DNA from: Helicobacter sp. 13S00401-1
GTDB lineage: Bacteria > Campylobacterota > Campylobacteria > Campylobacterales > Helicobacteraceae
Length of the DNA stretch: 64,000 nucleotides
Reading direction: 5' to 3'
Assembly: GCF_002272925.1 (NCBI RefSeq)
Contig: NZ_MLAR01000002.1
Coordinates: forward strand, 1 to 64,000
How positions within the stretch are numbered: position 1 is the first letter of the stretch; each line of letters starts with the position of its first letter. The position numbers were made by a program, and so were the translations under genes. The notes under the pieces are model-generated. The model did not search any database. It had not been told where the DNA came from and saw nothing but the letters and a program-made list of their open reading frames with translations. Of the stretch, positions 1 to 8,924 are shown one piece after another.

Positions 1-187
1 ACGAGAAGAAAAAAAGAATAAATAAGAAGAATCATAGTTTATTAGATAGTATTAGGAGATGGAGGAGAAGGAGAAAAGGAAATAAAGGAGGGGTATGCGA
101 AGGGATGAAAGGAGGAAGGGGTGGGGGAGGGATCCGTGAGGGCCCCCCCCATCGAGGAGGGGTGGGGGGGGGGGGGGGGGGGCGGGG
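1..187. other. G-rich window end with G19 tract, probable contig-end artefact
   Basis: The first 160 bases are almost entirely purine on this strand and contain several short G runs, a C8 run and stops in all practical reading frames. They run into an uninterrupted G19 tract at 164-182, then C and GGGG. From 188 onward the sequence abruptly becomes ordinary type III mod coding sequence. The composition resembles nothing else in the window. The simplest reading is a contig end where reads failed at a long homopolymer. A genuine long phase-variable G tract inside mod cannot be excluded, but the bases left of it should not be trusted. Confidence 0.6.
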
Positions 188-1531
188 AATTCTTCAGTTT
201 TAGAATCTAACCTCTTAATAAAAGGCAACAACCTCCTAGCCTTGCACTCCTTACTTAAACTTTTTACCTCTAAAATAAAACTTATCTACATAGACCCACC
301 TTATAACACTGGAAATGATAGTTTTAACTATAATGACAGCTTTAACCATAGTACGTGGCTAACTTTTATGAAAAACCGCCTTGAAGTTGCAAGAAAGTTT
401 TTACGAGATGATGGCGTGATATTTGTGCAATGCGATGATAACGAGCAAGCATATTTAAAAGTGCTAATGGATGAGATATTTGGTAGGGAGAATTTTGTAA
501 ATTGTATTGTATGGAAAAGACGAGGTGGAAGTGCAAATCCAAAAAATAGACTAAATATAGTTATAGACTACATACTTTGGTACTCCAATAGCGATAAGTA
601 CAACATCAATCATATTTATTCTATAGATGATGATAATACACAACAATACATCAAAGAACGGTTCAATAACATGGATGAGAACGGTAGAAGATTTATGAAA
701 TCTCCACTGCAAAGCCCAAATTATAGGGAAAATTTAATTTATGACTATAAAGGATATAAAACACCACATAATGGATATTCTATTTCTGAAGCAGTAATGA
801 AACAATGGGATAAGGAAGGAAAATTATGTTTTCCAAAAAATAAAGCACAAAATATAAATAGAAAAATTTATTTAGATGAATATAAAGGACAGCCCATCAG
901 TTGTTTGTGGAATGATATAAAAGTCATAAACCCTATGGCTAAAGAAAGGGGAGAGTTTGATGGTCAAAAACCAGAGGCGCTATTAAAACGAATTTTAGAA
1001 TTATCCACTAACGAAAACGACTTAGTAATGGACTTTTTCGCTGGCAGTGGGACGACTTTGGCAGTAGCCCATAAGATGAAACGCCACTGGATAGGCATAG
1101 AACAGATGGAGTATATAAAATCTATCACAAAAGAGCGACTTAAAAAAGTAGTAGCTGGTGAGCAAGGGGGAGTTTCAAAAGCGCTTAACTGGAATCCAAA
1201 AGAAGAAAAACTAGAAAATAACTCTTTTATCTATATGGAGATGTTTGAGGTTAATGAGATTTATAAAAAGATGATTTTAGAATCTAGTGATATAGAAGAA
1301 GTTATAAAAATCTTACAAGAAAAGGCATTTTTAAACTATCAAGTAGACTTTATAAAAGCTATACGTGATAAAGACTTTAAAGATCTTAGCTTAAAAGAAC
1401 AAAAAGAAGTGCTTTTAAAATGTCTAGATTCTAATATGAACTATTTGCCAGTTAGTGAGTGTGATGATGCTAGCTTTAATGTAGATGAAGCTAGTAGAAA
1501 TCTAAATAGGTGGATATATGAAACTAAGTGA
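188..1531 (+). CDS. mod: Type III restriction-modification methyltransferase Mod, 5'-truncated
   Basis: This is the DNA adenine methyltransferase and specificity subunit of a type III R-M system. The earliest start-like codon is a TTG at 242, but the same frame is open upstream to the G tract and encodes residues typical of Mod just before the catalytic region (a stretch ending in IKGNNLLALHSLL), so the true start lies upstream and is missing. Numbered from 242, motif IV DPPY is at residues 18-21 and the SAM-binding DFFAGSG is at about 263-269, the beta-class order. The region between them is the variable target-recognition domain. The 3' end overlaps res by 14 bases. With a G19 tract at its broken 5' end the gene may be phase-variable, but that depends on whether the tract is real. 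Confidence 0.85.
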   Translation, partial: NSSVLESNLLIKGNNLLALHSLLKLFTSKIKLIYIDPPYNTGNDSFNYNDSFNHSTWLTFMKNRLEVARKFLRDDGVIFVQCDDNEQAYLKVLMDEIFGRENFVNCIVWKRRGGSANPKNRLNIVIDYILWYSNSDKYNINHIYSIDDDNTQQYIKERFNNMDENGRRFMKSPLQSPNYRENLIYDYKGYKTPHNGYSISEAVMKQWDKEGKLCFPKNKAQNINRKIYLDEYKGQPISCLWNDIKVINPMAKERGEFDGQKPEALLKRILELSTNENDLVMDFFAGSGTTLAVAHKMKRHWIGIEQMEYIKSITKERLKKVVAGEQGGVSKALNWNPKEEKLENNSFIYMEMFEVNEIYKKMILESSDIEEVIKILQEKAFLNYQVDFIKAIRDKDFKDLSLKEQKEVLLKCLDSNMNYLPVSECDDASFNVDEASRNLNRWIYETK

Positions 1532-4022
1532 TAAGCTAAAAAGTGCGCTAGAGTTTAGTGACATAGAAATACCAGAGTACATAACTAGTAATCTAAATCC
1601 TAAATTAGAGTTAAGAGAGTATCAAAAAAATGCACTAAAGCATTATCTAATGCACGAAAAAAAACCAAGCACTAATCATCTAATGTTTAACATGGCTACA
1701 GGCAGTGGTAAAACGCTAATCATGGTAGCTTTAATCTTAGAGCTTTTTAAAAAAGGCTTTTCTAACTTTATCTTTTTTGTAAACTCTAACTCTATAGTAG
1801 AAAAAACTAAGGCTAACTTTAACTCTCCTTTTTCAAGTAAGTACCTTTTTGCAAGTAAGATAAATATAGATTCTACAAATGTAGAGATAAACGTTATAGA
1901 TAAACTTAGTGATAGCAAGGAAGGCTATATCAACATAGTTTTTACAACTATCCAAGCACTTTTTACAACACTAACTAAAGAAAGAGAAAATGCTATAAGC
2001 TTTGAAGACTTTGAACATCTAAAAGTGGTACTTTTAGCAGATGAAGCCCACCATCTAAACGCTGAAACTAAGTCTAAGCTAAGTGTTAGTGAGAAACAAA
2101 ATAAAGAAAGTTGGGAAGGCGTTATAAATAAAATCTTAAAGCAAAACAAAGATAATAAGCTTTTAGAGTTTTCTGCAACTTTGCCAAAAGATAAGGCCGT
2201 ACTAGAAAAATACGAAGATAAAATAGTCTATGAGTACACTTTAAAAGAGTTTAACTTTGAAGGTTACTCTAAAAATATAGAGCTACAAAAGTACAGTGAT
2301 AACGATGATATAACCTTGATGCTAGGAAGTTTGCTAGTTAGTATGTATAGACAAAAGCTAGCTAGTAAACATAACATAAGGCTAAAGCCAGTAGTACTTT
2401 TAAAAAGTAAGGCTATAAAAGAAAGCCAGAAAAATCATCAAGCTTTTAACTCCCTTATAGAAAATCTAGATGTAAATATCTTACAAAACTTTAGTAGCAA
2501 TAAGGCTAGTTATAGTGCGCTTATGAAAGATGCCATTAACTTTTTAGAGATTAATACTAAGTTATGCGAGGATATAAAAGCAGAGTTTGCTCCCCAGTTT
2601 GGAGTGAATATGAATGAAGAAAAAGAGCTAGAAAGAAACCAACTTCTTATAAACTCCCTAGAAGATACTACTAACTTTATACGCTATATCTTTGCAGTAG
2701 ATAGGCTTAATGAAGGTTGGGATGTACTAAACCTCTTTGACATAGTAAGACTAGGTAGTGGATCACTAAAAGATACACCACGTGAGGCCCAGTTAATAGG
2801 AAGGGGTGCAAGGCTTTATCCTTTTAAATATGAAAATATGGATAGATATAAACGTAAGTTTGATGATGATATAAACAATAAGCTAAGGGCTCTAGAAACC
2901 CTAGACTATCACACTTTTAATGAAAATAAATTTATACAAAACCTCCAAAGTGAGCTAGTAAAAAGTGGGCTAATAAATGATGATAAAGAGATAATGGAAC
3001 TAGAGTTAAAAGAAAACTTTTTAGAAAGTAATGCCTATAATGAGTGGTACTTTAGCACTAACTCAGTTACTAAATATAAAGATGTTTTAAAAGATACTAA
3101 TGGCCTTTTTGAGATGGATAGCATAGAGATAAAACGCCATAGAGAAAAGGTAATAAATGTGCCTCTTTTTAGCAAAGATATAAGTGAAGCTAGCCTTATG
3201 CAAGAAGAAATAAAAGAGGACTTAAGGGGCGAGATAAAAGAGTTTGTATTAGATAGGCTTGATAAAAAACTAATCATAAAAGTTATGAATAAACTAGGGG
3301 ATTTTTATAACTTTGATAACTTAAGGCGTATTTTTAAAGATATAGATTCTAAAGAGGAGTTTATAGAAAAATATATCTTTAAGCTTAATATAAAGGTTAG
3401 TAAAAAACAGCAAGCTAGCTTTATCTTTAAGATACTTAACTACGTGCTAAATGAGTTTATGCAAAACTCACAAAACCTTTTAGAATCTTATAGGGTTAAT
3501 GAGTGGCGATTAAAACCACTTAAACTACTTAAAAATAAAATAGTCCTAAAAAAAGGAGAAACTACCTCCGTTGGCAATGAAGAATGGTTTGTATTTAAAA
3601 CTTTTAATGGCACTTCCCTTGAGTGTGAGTTAATAGAGTTTATAAAAAGCAAGAAAGAAGATATCAGTAAAGTATATGAAAAATGGTATCTAGTAAGAAA
3701 TGAGAGAAATAACTTTATGGCTATTTACAGTGAAGATGCTAGGCGTTTTGAGCCTGACTTTTACTTTTTTGGCAAAAGGTATGAAGATAAGAACTTTAAG
3801 TTTGTGCAGTGTTTTATAGAGCCAAAAGGAAGCCACTTAGTAGGCTATGAAAAGTGGAAAGAAGACTTTTTAGAAAAGATTAGCCAGCAAAAAATGCTTA
3901 TTAACACTGATGAAAACTTACACATACAAGAGGATAAAAAAATAAGCCTTACTGCCTTGCCATTTTTTATAGATGAAAATAGAACTTCGTGGGAAAAAGA
4001 GTTTATAAAAGAACTGTTATAA
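1518..4022 (+). CDS. res: Type III restriction endonuclease subunit Res
   Basis: This is the helicase-nuclease subunit that pairs with Mod and cleaves DNA after ATP-dependent movement along it. The 834-residue protein has a Walker A motif (ATGSGKT, about residues 60-66), a DEAH box within LADEAHHL (about 174-180) and an SAT motif near 218, as in superfamily 2 helicases. Near the C terminus a PD-(D/E)XK nuclease signature is visible: EPDF near residue 745 and IEPKG near 768. The start lies inside the 3' end of mod, so the two are probably translationally coupled. The frame is intact, so the subunit looks functional if a complete Mod is made. It is somewhat shorter than the roughly 970-residue EcoP-type Res. 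Confidence 0.93.
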   Translation: MKLSDKLKSALEFSDIEIPEYITSNLNPKLELREYQKNALKHYLMHEKKPSTNHLMFNMATGSGKTLIMVALILELFKKGFSNFIFFVNSNSIVEKTKANFNSPFSSKYLFASKINIDSTNVEINVIDKLSDSKEGYINIVFTTIQALFTTLTKERENAISFEDFEHLKVVLLADEAHHLNAETKSKLSVSEKQNKESWEGVINKILKQNKDNKLLEFSATLPKDKAVLEKYEDKIVYEYTLKEFNFEGYSKNIELQKYSDNDDITLMLGSLLVSMYRQKLASKHNIRLKPVVLLKSKAIKESQKNHQAFNSLIENLDVNILQNFSSNKASYSALMKDAINFLEINTKLCEDIKAEFAPQFGVNMNEEKELERNQLLINSLEDTTNFIRYIFAVDRLNEGWDVLNLFDIVRLGSGSLKDTPREAQLIGRGARLYPFKYENMDRYKRKFDDDINNKLRALETLDYHTFNENKFIQNLQSELVKSGLINDDKEIMELELKENFLESNAYNEWYFSTNSVTKYKDVLKDTNGLFEMDSIEIKRHREKVINVPLFSKDISEASLMQEEIKEDLRGEIKEFVLDRLDKKLIIKVMNKLGDFYNFDNLRRIFKDIDSKEEFIEKYIFKLNIKVSKKQQASFIFKILNYVLNEFMQNSQNLLESYRVNEWRLKPLKLLKNKIVLKKGETTSVGNEEWFVFKTFNGTSLECELIEFIKSKKEDISKVYEKWYLVRNERNNFMAIYSEDARRFEPDFYFFGKRYEDKNFKFVQCFIEPKGSHLVGYEKWKEDFLEKISQQKMLINTDENLHIQEDKKISLTALPFFIDENRTSWEKEFIKELL

Positions 4023-4079
4023 AAGTAGTAGGGGTTAAAGACTTACTAAAATAGTTTTAAAAATCAGCACTTTTCAAAC

Positions 4080-4085
4080 TATAAT
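4080..4085 (+). promoter_or_regulatory. Candidate -10 box TATAAT upstream of small membrane protein gene
   Basis: A perfect TATAAT lies 37 bases before the ATG at 4123, after the end of res. A purine-rich ribosome binding site (AAGGAAG) sits just before that ATG. No convincing -35 box is seen, which is usual for Campylobacterota housekeeping promoters. Confidence 0.4.
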
Positions 4086-4122
4086 TTACACGCACTTACT
4101 AACCAAACTACTAAGGAAGAAA

Positions 4123-4389
4123 ATGAAAGAAAAGATAAAAGCCATAAATCAAGATAGGACTAAGGAGAGTAAAAAAGGCGTGATCATAAGCCTTATAGTA
4201 GTCCTAATAGCCTTTATCCTAGCGCTAATTAGCGTTATCATCTTAGGTATAAACCTCTTTTTAAAACTTAATAGCACAATGCTTTTAATCTCTAATATAT
4301 TTATCTATATAGCTATATTTATAATAGTAGTAACTTCCCTAATCCAGATAGTAAAAGGCTTTAAAAGACGCCCCCAAAGTAAAAAGTAA
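4123..4389 (+). CDS. Small two-helix membrane protein of unknown function
   Basis: An 88-residue protein with a charged N terminus (about residues 1-19), two predicted membrane helices (about 21-48 and 52-76) and a short basic tail. It has its own TATAAT box and a good ribosome binding site, AAGGAAG. It is separated from res by about 100 bases and followed by a strong inverted repeat, so it looks like a single-gene unit. No family is recognised. Its position beside a type III R-M system may be chance. Confidence 0.6.
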   Translation: MKEKIKAINQDRTKESKKGVIISLIVVLIAFILALISVIILGINLFLKLNSTMLLISNIFIYIAIFIIVVTSLIQIVKGFKRRPQSKK

Positions 4390-4408
4390 CATAAAAAAGA
4401 CTAGCAAA

Positions 4409-4457
4409 AAGCAAGTTTTTATCTTTACCTTATCAACATAAAGATACTAGCTTGCTT
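4409..4457. terminator. Inverted repeat between convergent genes, probable bidirectional terminator
   Basis: Two nested perfect stems are present: AAGCAAG (4409-4415) with CTTGCTT (4451-4457), and TATCTTTA (4420-4427) with TAAAGATA (4439-4446). They lie between the small membrane protein gene on the plus strand and gmhA on the minus strand. Confidence 0.55.
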
Positions 4458-4486
4458 ATCTAATCTTTAAGGCTATTTAAAAACTT

Positions 4487-5080
4487 CTAGTTGCCACAAC
4501 CACAGTTTGCAAAATGCTCTTCTATAAGTTCACAAAGCATGTGAATGTAGAGTATGTGAAGCTCTTGTATACGTGGGGTGTCTTCACTTGGAGCTATTAG
4601 ATTAATATTACAATGCTCACTCATAAGGCCACCATCTTTCCCACTTAAACCTACAGTTGGGCAATATAAGGCCTTAGCAACCTTTAAAGCCTCTAAGATA
4701 TTTTCTGAGTTACCACTAGTTGAAATGCAAAATAATAAGTCACCCTCTTTTGCTAAAGCTTCAACCTGTCTAGCAAAAACGTACTTAAATCCATAGTCAT
4801 TACCTATAGCAGTTAAAGCTGAAGTATCAGTACTTAAAGCTATAGCCGCAAGGCCTTTTCTTTCTCTTTTATATCTTCCAGTAAGCTCAGCGGCAAAGTG
4901 TTGGCTATCTGCTGCACTGCCTCCATTACCACAGATTAAGATCTTATTACCCCTTACTAAGACATCTATTAACAGTGAAGCAACATTTGCAAGACTTGAC
5001 TTTAAAAGGCCTGCTTTTTGCATAGCCTCTAAGTTTTTATCTAACTCTTTTTGGATTTTATCTTCTAGTATATTTGACAT
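4487..5080 (-). CDS. gmhA: Sedoheptulose-7-phosphate isomerase GmhA
   Basis: Converts sedoheptulose 7-phosphate to D-glycero-D-manno-heptose 7-phosphate, the first step of ADP-heptose synthesis for the lipopolysaccharide core, in the cytoplasm. The 197-residue protein has the SIS-domain signature [16 protein letters not shown] at about residues 51-66 and the second sugar-binding segment STSGNSEN. It ends in a Cys-rich CGCGN. It is the last gene of a tight operon, starting 3 bases after hldE, and the length is normal for the family. Its product feeds HldE immediately upstream. Confidence 0.95.
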   Translation of the reverse strand: MSNILEDKIQKELDKNLEAMQKAGLLKSSLANVASLLIDVLVRGNKILICGNGGSAADSQHFAAELTGRYKRERKGLAAIALSTDTSALTAIGNDYGFKYVFARQVEALAKEGDLLFCISTSGNSENILEALKVAKALYCPTVGLSGKDGGLMSEHCNINLIAPSEDTPRIQELHILYIHMLCELIEEHFANCGCGN

Positions 5081-5083
5081 TTA

Positions 5084-6463
5084 TCATCCTTTTATTTTAT
5101 TAATTATATTAGTTGTGCTTTTATCTTTTATGTAATCTATTAAAACTACCTCTTTTGCTACCTTGCTTCCTACTACTTCTTTTCCTTTATAGTCAGCACC
5201 CTTTACTAATACATCAGGCTTTAAAGATTCTATAATCTTTAAAGGTGTGTCTTCATCAAAGATAACCACAAAGTCAACACAAGCTAGGCTTGCTAGGATA
5301 TAAGCCCTATCAAACTCACTATTAATAGGACGCGTATCACCTTTAAGCCTTTTAACTGAAAGGTCGCTATTAACACCTACTACTAAAACATCTCCCAAGG
5401 TCTTAGCCTTTTGAAGATAGCTAACATGTCCGATGTGTAATATATCAAAACAGCCATTAGTAAAGACCACTTTTTTATCTAAGATTCTATCTTTTAAAGA
5501 CTTTATATCTAGAATCTTATGACTTACTATAGAGCGGCTTATGGCATTTTCTACCTCTTCTAAAGTGGCAACTGCTGAGCCTAGCTTTCCTACAACTATG
5601 GCTGCAGCTATGTTTGCAAACTCACAAGCTTGTTTTATATCTTCTTTATCTTCTATTAGTTTAAAAGCAAGTGCAGCTATGGCTGTATCCCCTGCTCCAC
5701 TTACATCATAAACTTCTTGTGCCTTAGCCTTAGACTTATAAAAGATAGAATCTTTCATATATCCTATGCCATCTTCACTAAGAGTAATTAGAGGATATTT
5801 AAGCTTACAGATATCTTTCATATAAGTAAGGGCTTGCTTAAGACTATCATCATCTTTTATATTTATATCCGTAGCAAAAGAGGCCTCTTTGATATTAGGT
5901 GTTATAAGCGTAGCATCTTTGTACTTAGTAAAATCCTTGCCTTTTGGATCACATAGCACTAAGATATTATGAGCATTACAAAAAGAGATGATTTCTTGTG
6001 TAAAAGGCTTACTTAGCACACCTTTAGCATAGTCGCTTAGGATAACACAGTCTACTTTTTCTAACTTCAAAGCATTTAGTATCTTGCTTTCTAGTTCCTT
6101 ACTTAAAGGCAGAATCTTTTCTTCATCAAAGCGTAACATTTGATGAGTTTTTGCTACTATCCTACACTTTAATGTCGTTGGTCTTTCATCTTTGTAAACT
6201 AGATCTGTGTTTATACCTTTAGATTCTAAGATATCTAAAAGTTTCTTGCCATTTTCATCATCCCCTATAACGCCACATATTTTTGTATCTACTTTGAGTG
6301 CTACTAGATTATTAGCCACATTGCAAGCTCCTCCTAGACTAAAGCTTTTTTCTTTAGCTAGTAAAACTGGCACTGGGGCTTCAGGAGATATCTTATCTAC
6401 ACTACCAAATATGTAGCTATCTAGCATCAAGTCGCCTATTACTAAAATGCTTTTTTTATGCAT
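5084..6463 (-). CDS. hldE: Bifunctional heptose-7-phosphate kinase / heptose-1-phosphate adenylyltransferase HldE
   Basis: The 459-residue protein carries both cytoplasmic activities around the heptose bisphosphate intermediate. The N-terminal ribokinase (PfkB) domain, about residues 1-310, has the anion-hole motif GAGD at 256-259. The C-terminal nucleotidyltransferase domain has TNGCFD at 335-340 and HIGH at 343-346. The start codon directly abuts the hldD stop and gmhA follows after 3 bases, so the three genes form one operon. The bisphosphate phosphatase needed between the two HldE reactions (GmhB) is not in this cluster. Confidence 0.95.
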   Translation of the reverse strand: MHKKSILVIGDLMLDSYIFGSVDKISPEAPVPVLLAKEKSFSLGGACNVANNLVALKVDTKICGVIGDDENGKKLLDILESKGINTDLVYKDERPTTLKCRIVAKTHQMLRFDEEKILPLSKELESKILNALKLEKVDCVILSDYAKGVLSKPFTQEIISFCNAHNILVLCDPKGKDFTKYKDATLITPNIKEASFATDINIKDDDSLKQALTYMKDICKLKYPLITLSEDGIGYMKDSIFYKSKAKAQEVYDVSGAGDTAIAALAFKLIEDKEDIKQACEFANIAAAIVVGKLGSAVATLEEVENAISRSIVSHKILDIKSLKDRILDKKVVFTNGCFDILHIGHVSYLQKAKTLGDVLVVGVNSDLSVKRLKGDTRPINSEFDRAYILASLACVDFVVIFDEDTPLKIIESLKPDVLVKGADYKGKEVVGSKVAKEVVLIDYIKDKSTTNIINKIKG

Positions 6464-7453
6464 CTAGATTCCTAACTTTTGATAAGCAGCATAGGTCTTA
6501 ATATCTGGTATATAAGCGCTAATCCCTGCTTTTATATCAAAGGCTGGTTTATAGTTTGGTATAAAGCAAGTATTATCAGCCATGGTTGCATCTTGGAAGA
6601 AAGGGTAAGGATTAGGTATATAAGTGACTTTAAAGTCTCCTAGGTAGGATTTTAAAGCATCTAGGATGTCATTAAAACTTGCATTTGTTCCAGTGGCTAA
6701 GTTATAAACTCCTTGGGCTTCAGGTGCCATAGCCTTTAAAAAACCTTGCACTATGTCATCTATATATACAAAGTCTCTTCTTTGATCACCACTTTCAAAA
6801 AGCTTTACTTCACCCTTATTAATAGCTTGCATACCAAGTTGTAAGATCATACTTGCTGTGTTTCTTTTAAAGTACTCTCCCTTGCCATAAGCGTTAAATA
6901 TCCTTATGCCAACTACATTACTAGAGTTTAGACGTCTTATGTCATTATCCATAGCTAGCTTTGAAAAGCCATAGATGTTTTCTGGAATCTCACCTTGGCC
7001 TACTGTATTAGGAGCAGAAGTTTTTCCATAGACTGCAGCACTACTAGCATAGATTAGCTTAGCTCTATGTGTGCTTGCTAACTCTAGCAAAAGAGCAAAA
7101 GATGTATAGTTTGTAGCCATAAGCAACTCCACATCAGTACAAGTAGTATCTGAAATAGCCCCTAGATGAAAGATATAATCAAACTTATAATTAGATTCTA
7201 GATACTTTAAATTATCCCTCTTACTTAAGTCCATACAAAGCACTTCAATATTAGGTCTTAACTCTATATTTTTAAAAGAGCCTAGATGAAACTTATTAGC
7301 CCCAAAAGTATCAAGAGCCACTAGATGCATAAAAGGATAGTTTCTTGAAAGGTAGTTTAAAATATTAGAGCCTATGAAGCCTGCAGCTCCTGTTATTAAA
7401 ACCTTTATGCCTTGGTGCCTTACTTTTATGATGTTTTCTATATCTTCATTCAT
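6464..7453 (-). CDS. hldD: ADP-L-glycero-D-manno-heptose 6-epimerase HldD
   Basis: An NAD(P)-dependent epimerase that turns ADP-D-glycero-D-manno-heptose into the L form used by heptosyltransferases such as the waaC product at 56.9 kb. The Rossmann motif GAAGFIGSNIL lies near the N terminus and the short-chain reductase Tyr-Lys pair appears in the YGFSKLAMD region. The frame extends to a TTG at 7477, but the ATG at 7453 has AAGGA about eight bases upstream, so it is chosen, giving 329 residues. It is the first gene of the hldD-hldE-gmhA operon. Confidence 0.93.
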   Translation of the reverse strand: MNEDIENIIKVRHQGIKVLITGAAGFIGSNILNYLSRNYPFMHLVALDTFGANKFHLGSFKNIELRPNIEVLCMDLSKRDNLKYLESNYKFDYIFHLGAISDTTCTDVELLMATNYTSFALLLELASTHRAKLIYASSAAVYGKTSAPNTVGQGEIPENIYGFSKLAMDNDIRRLNSSNVVGIRIFNAYGKGEYFKRNTASMILQLGMQAINKGEVKLFESGDQRRDFVYIDDIVQGFLKAMAPEAQGVYNLATGTNASFNDILDALKSYLGDFKVTYIPNPYPFFQDATMADNTCFIPNYKPAFDIKAGISAYIPDIKTYAAYQKLGI

Positions 7454-7681
7454 GAAATATCCTTTTATAAAAGTCAAAAGTTAGTATTTTGCTAGTACAT
7501 AATAGCAAATTTTTAAGTTTAATATTTATGAAGTAGAGATGTTTTATAAAACATTTTGGAATCTAAATCTAGTGAAGTTAGTGTGCTTTAAAAACTAACA
7601 TATAACTAGTAGATGCTAGCAATCAGCATAAGAGCAAGTACGAAAATGCGTAAATAAAAAAGTATGAGCTAAAAAGATGAT

Positions 7682-7720
7682 ATATAAGCCCTTTAAAGTA
7701 TGTTATAAAAGGGCTTATAT
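7682..7720 (-). terminator. Hairpin downstream of ftsZ
   Basis: A perfect 13-bp stem (7682-7694 with 7708-7720) and a 13-base loop lie 40 bases past the ftsZ stop. On the minus strand a short T-rich run (ATCTTTTTAG) follows after about ten bases. It probably ends the division operon. The rest of 7478-7760 shows no gene, and the hldD promoter should lie at its left end. Confidence 0.5.
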
Positions 7721-7760
7721 TATAGAAGTGACTTGATATTAAAACTAGTTTTTAAGAAAG

Positions 7761-8900
7761 TTAGTCTTTTTTATAGCGTTGATATGAAGGAAGTGACAAG
7801 TCCATATCATCGAAGTTTTCACCACTGCTAACTTTTCTTACCATTTTATGTAAGACGCTATCCATATCAGAACTAGATTCATTACTTACAGTTTGTAAGG
7901 TAGTATCAGGGACTTTATTTTCCTCATCAAAACCAGTAGCTATGATAGAAACTCTTACTTCATCTATATCAAGATCTTCTGTAGTCATAGTTCCCATTAT
8001 GATATCTGCGTCTTCATTTGCTGCCCCTTCTACTATAGCCATAGCATCAGAGATAGAAACTAAAGGATAGTTTGGATTAAACTCGAAGTTAACTATAGCA
8101 CCCTTAGATCCTTTAATAGACATGCTATCAAAAAGAGGAGATTCTATAGCGTCTTTAACAGCGTGCACAGCAGCATCTTCGCCTTTAGCCTCACCTATGC
8201 CCATTAGCGCTAAGCCTTTATATCTCATAACAGTAGTTACATCTGCAAAGTCAACATTCATGCCATCTTCACTATTTTTTAAGATGATATTAACTATGCC
8301 ATTAACCGCCCTTGCTAGTACATCATCTACTAGCTTTAAACTTTCTCTATAACCCACATTTTTACTAACTATGGCCATAAGTTTTTCATTAGGCACTAAC
8401 ACTATAGAATCTGTAGACTCACAAAGTCGTTTTAGGCCCTCTTCTGCAAGTTTAGACTTTTTCTTACCTTCTATATTAAAAGGCTTAGTCACTACAGCCA
8501 CTGTTAAAGCTCCAACTTCTTTAGCAGCTTTAGCAAACACAGGTGCAGCACCAGTTCCAGTGCCCCCACCCATGCCAGCTGAGATGATGACTAGATCTGA
8601 GCCTTTTAAGGCTTCTTTTATACTGTCGTAACTTTCTTCTGCAGCTTCTTTGCCTACTTCTGGATTAGCACCAGCACCAAGACCTTTAGTTAACTTCTGT
8701 CCTAGGACTATCTTGTTTTCAACATTACACTTAGACATATGCTGCACATCTGTGTTTGCGATGAGTAACTTTACAGAGCTATTAACGCCCGTTCTTTTAA
8801 GGTGACTTATCATGTTATTGCCACCGCCTCCAACTCCAACCACTGTTATATTTGCATTCATATTAGGTGCAACCTCTTCTAAAACTATATCATCCATCAA
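7761..8900 (-). CDS. ftsZ: Cell division GTPase FtsZ
   Basis: The tubulin-like GTPase that polymerises into the division ring under the inner membrane. The 379-residue protein has the glycine-rich nucleotide motif VGVGGGGNNM at about 21-30 and the tubulin signature GGGTGTG at 111-117. A conserved C-terminal tail (LSLPSYQRYKK) is the expected docking peptide for FtsA. The first of two tandem ATGs is preceded by AGGAAG at good distance. It follows ftsA by 24 bases and is the last gene of the operon, with a hairpin downstream. Confidence 0.97.
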   Translation of the reverse strand: MMDDIVLEEVAPNMNANITVVGVGGGGNNMISHLKRTGVNSSVKLLIANTDVQHMSKCNVENKIVLGQKLTKGLGAGANPEVGKEAAEESYDSIKEALKGSDLVIISAGMGGGTGTGAAPVFAKAAKEVGALTVAVVTKPFNIEGKKKSKLAEEGLKRLCESTDSIVLVPNEKLMAIVSKNVGYRESLKLVDDVLARAVNGIVNIILKNSEDGMNVDFADVTTVMRYKGLALMGIGEAKGEDAAVHAVKDAIESPLFDSMSIKGSKGAIVNFEFNPNYPLVSISDAMAIVEGAANEDADIIMGTMTTEDLDIDEVRVSIIATGFDEENKVPDTTLQTVSNESSSDMDSVLHKMVRKVSSGENFDDMDLSLPSYQRYKKD

Positions 8901-8924
8901 TCCACTTCCTATAAAATCTATTTA

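Noticed and set aside
1-163. A regulatory or coding role for the purine-rich first 160 bases.
   Set aside because: Stops occur throughout the mod frame, and the composition fits sequencing or assembly error better than a biological element.
7478-7760. A possible RNA gene or small protein in the hldD-ftsZ gap.
   Set aside because: Apart from the ftsZ terminator hairpin there is no tRNA-like fold, conserved motif or start signal.
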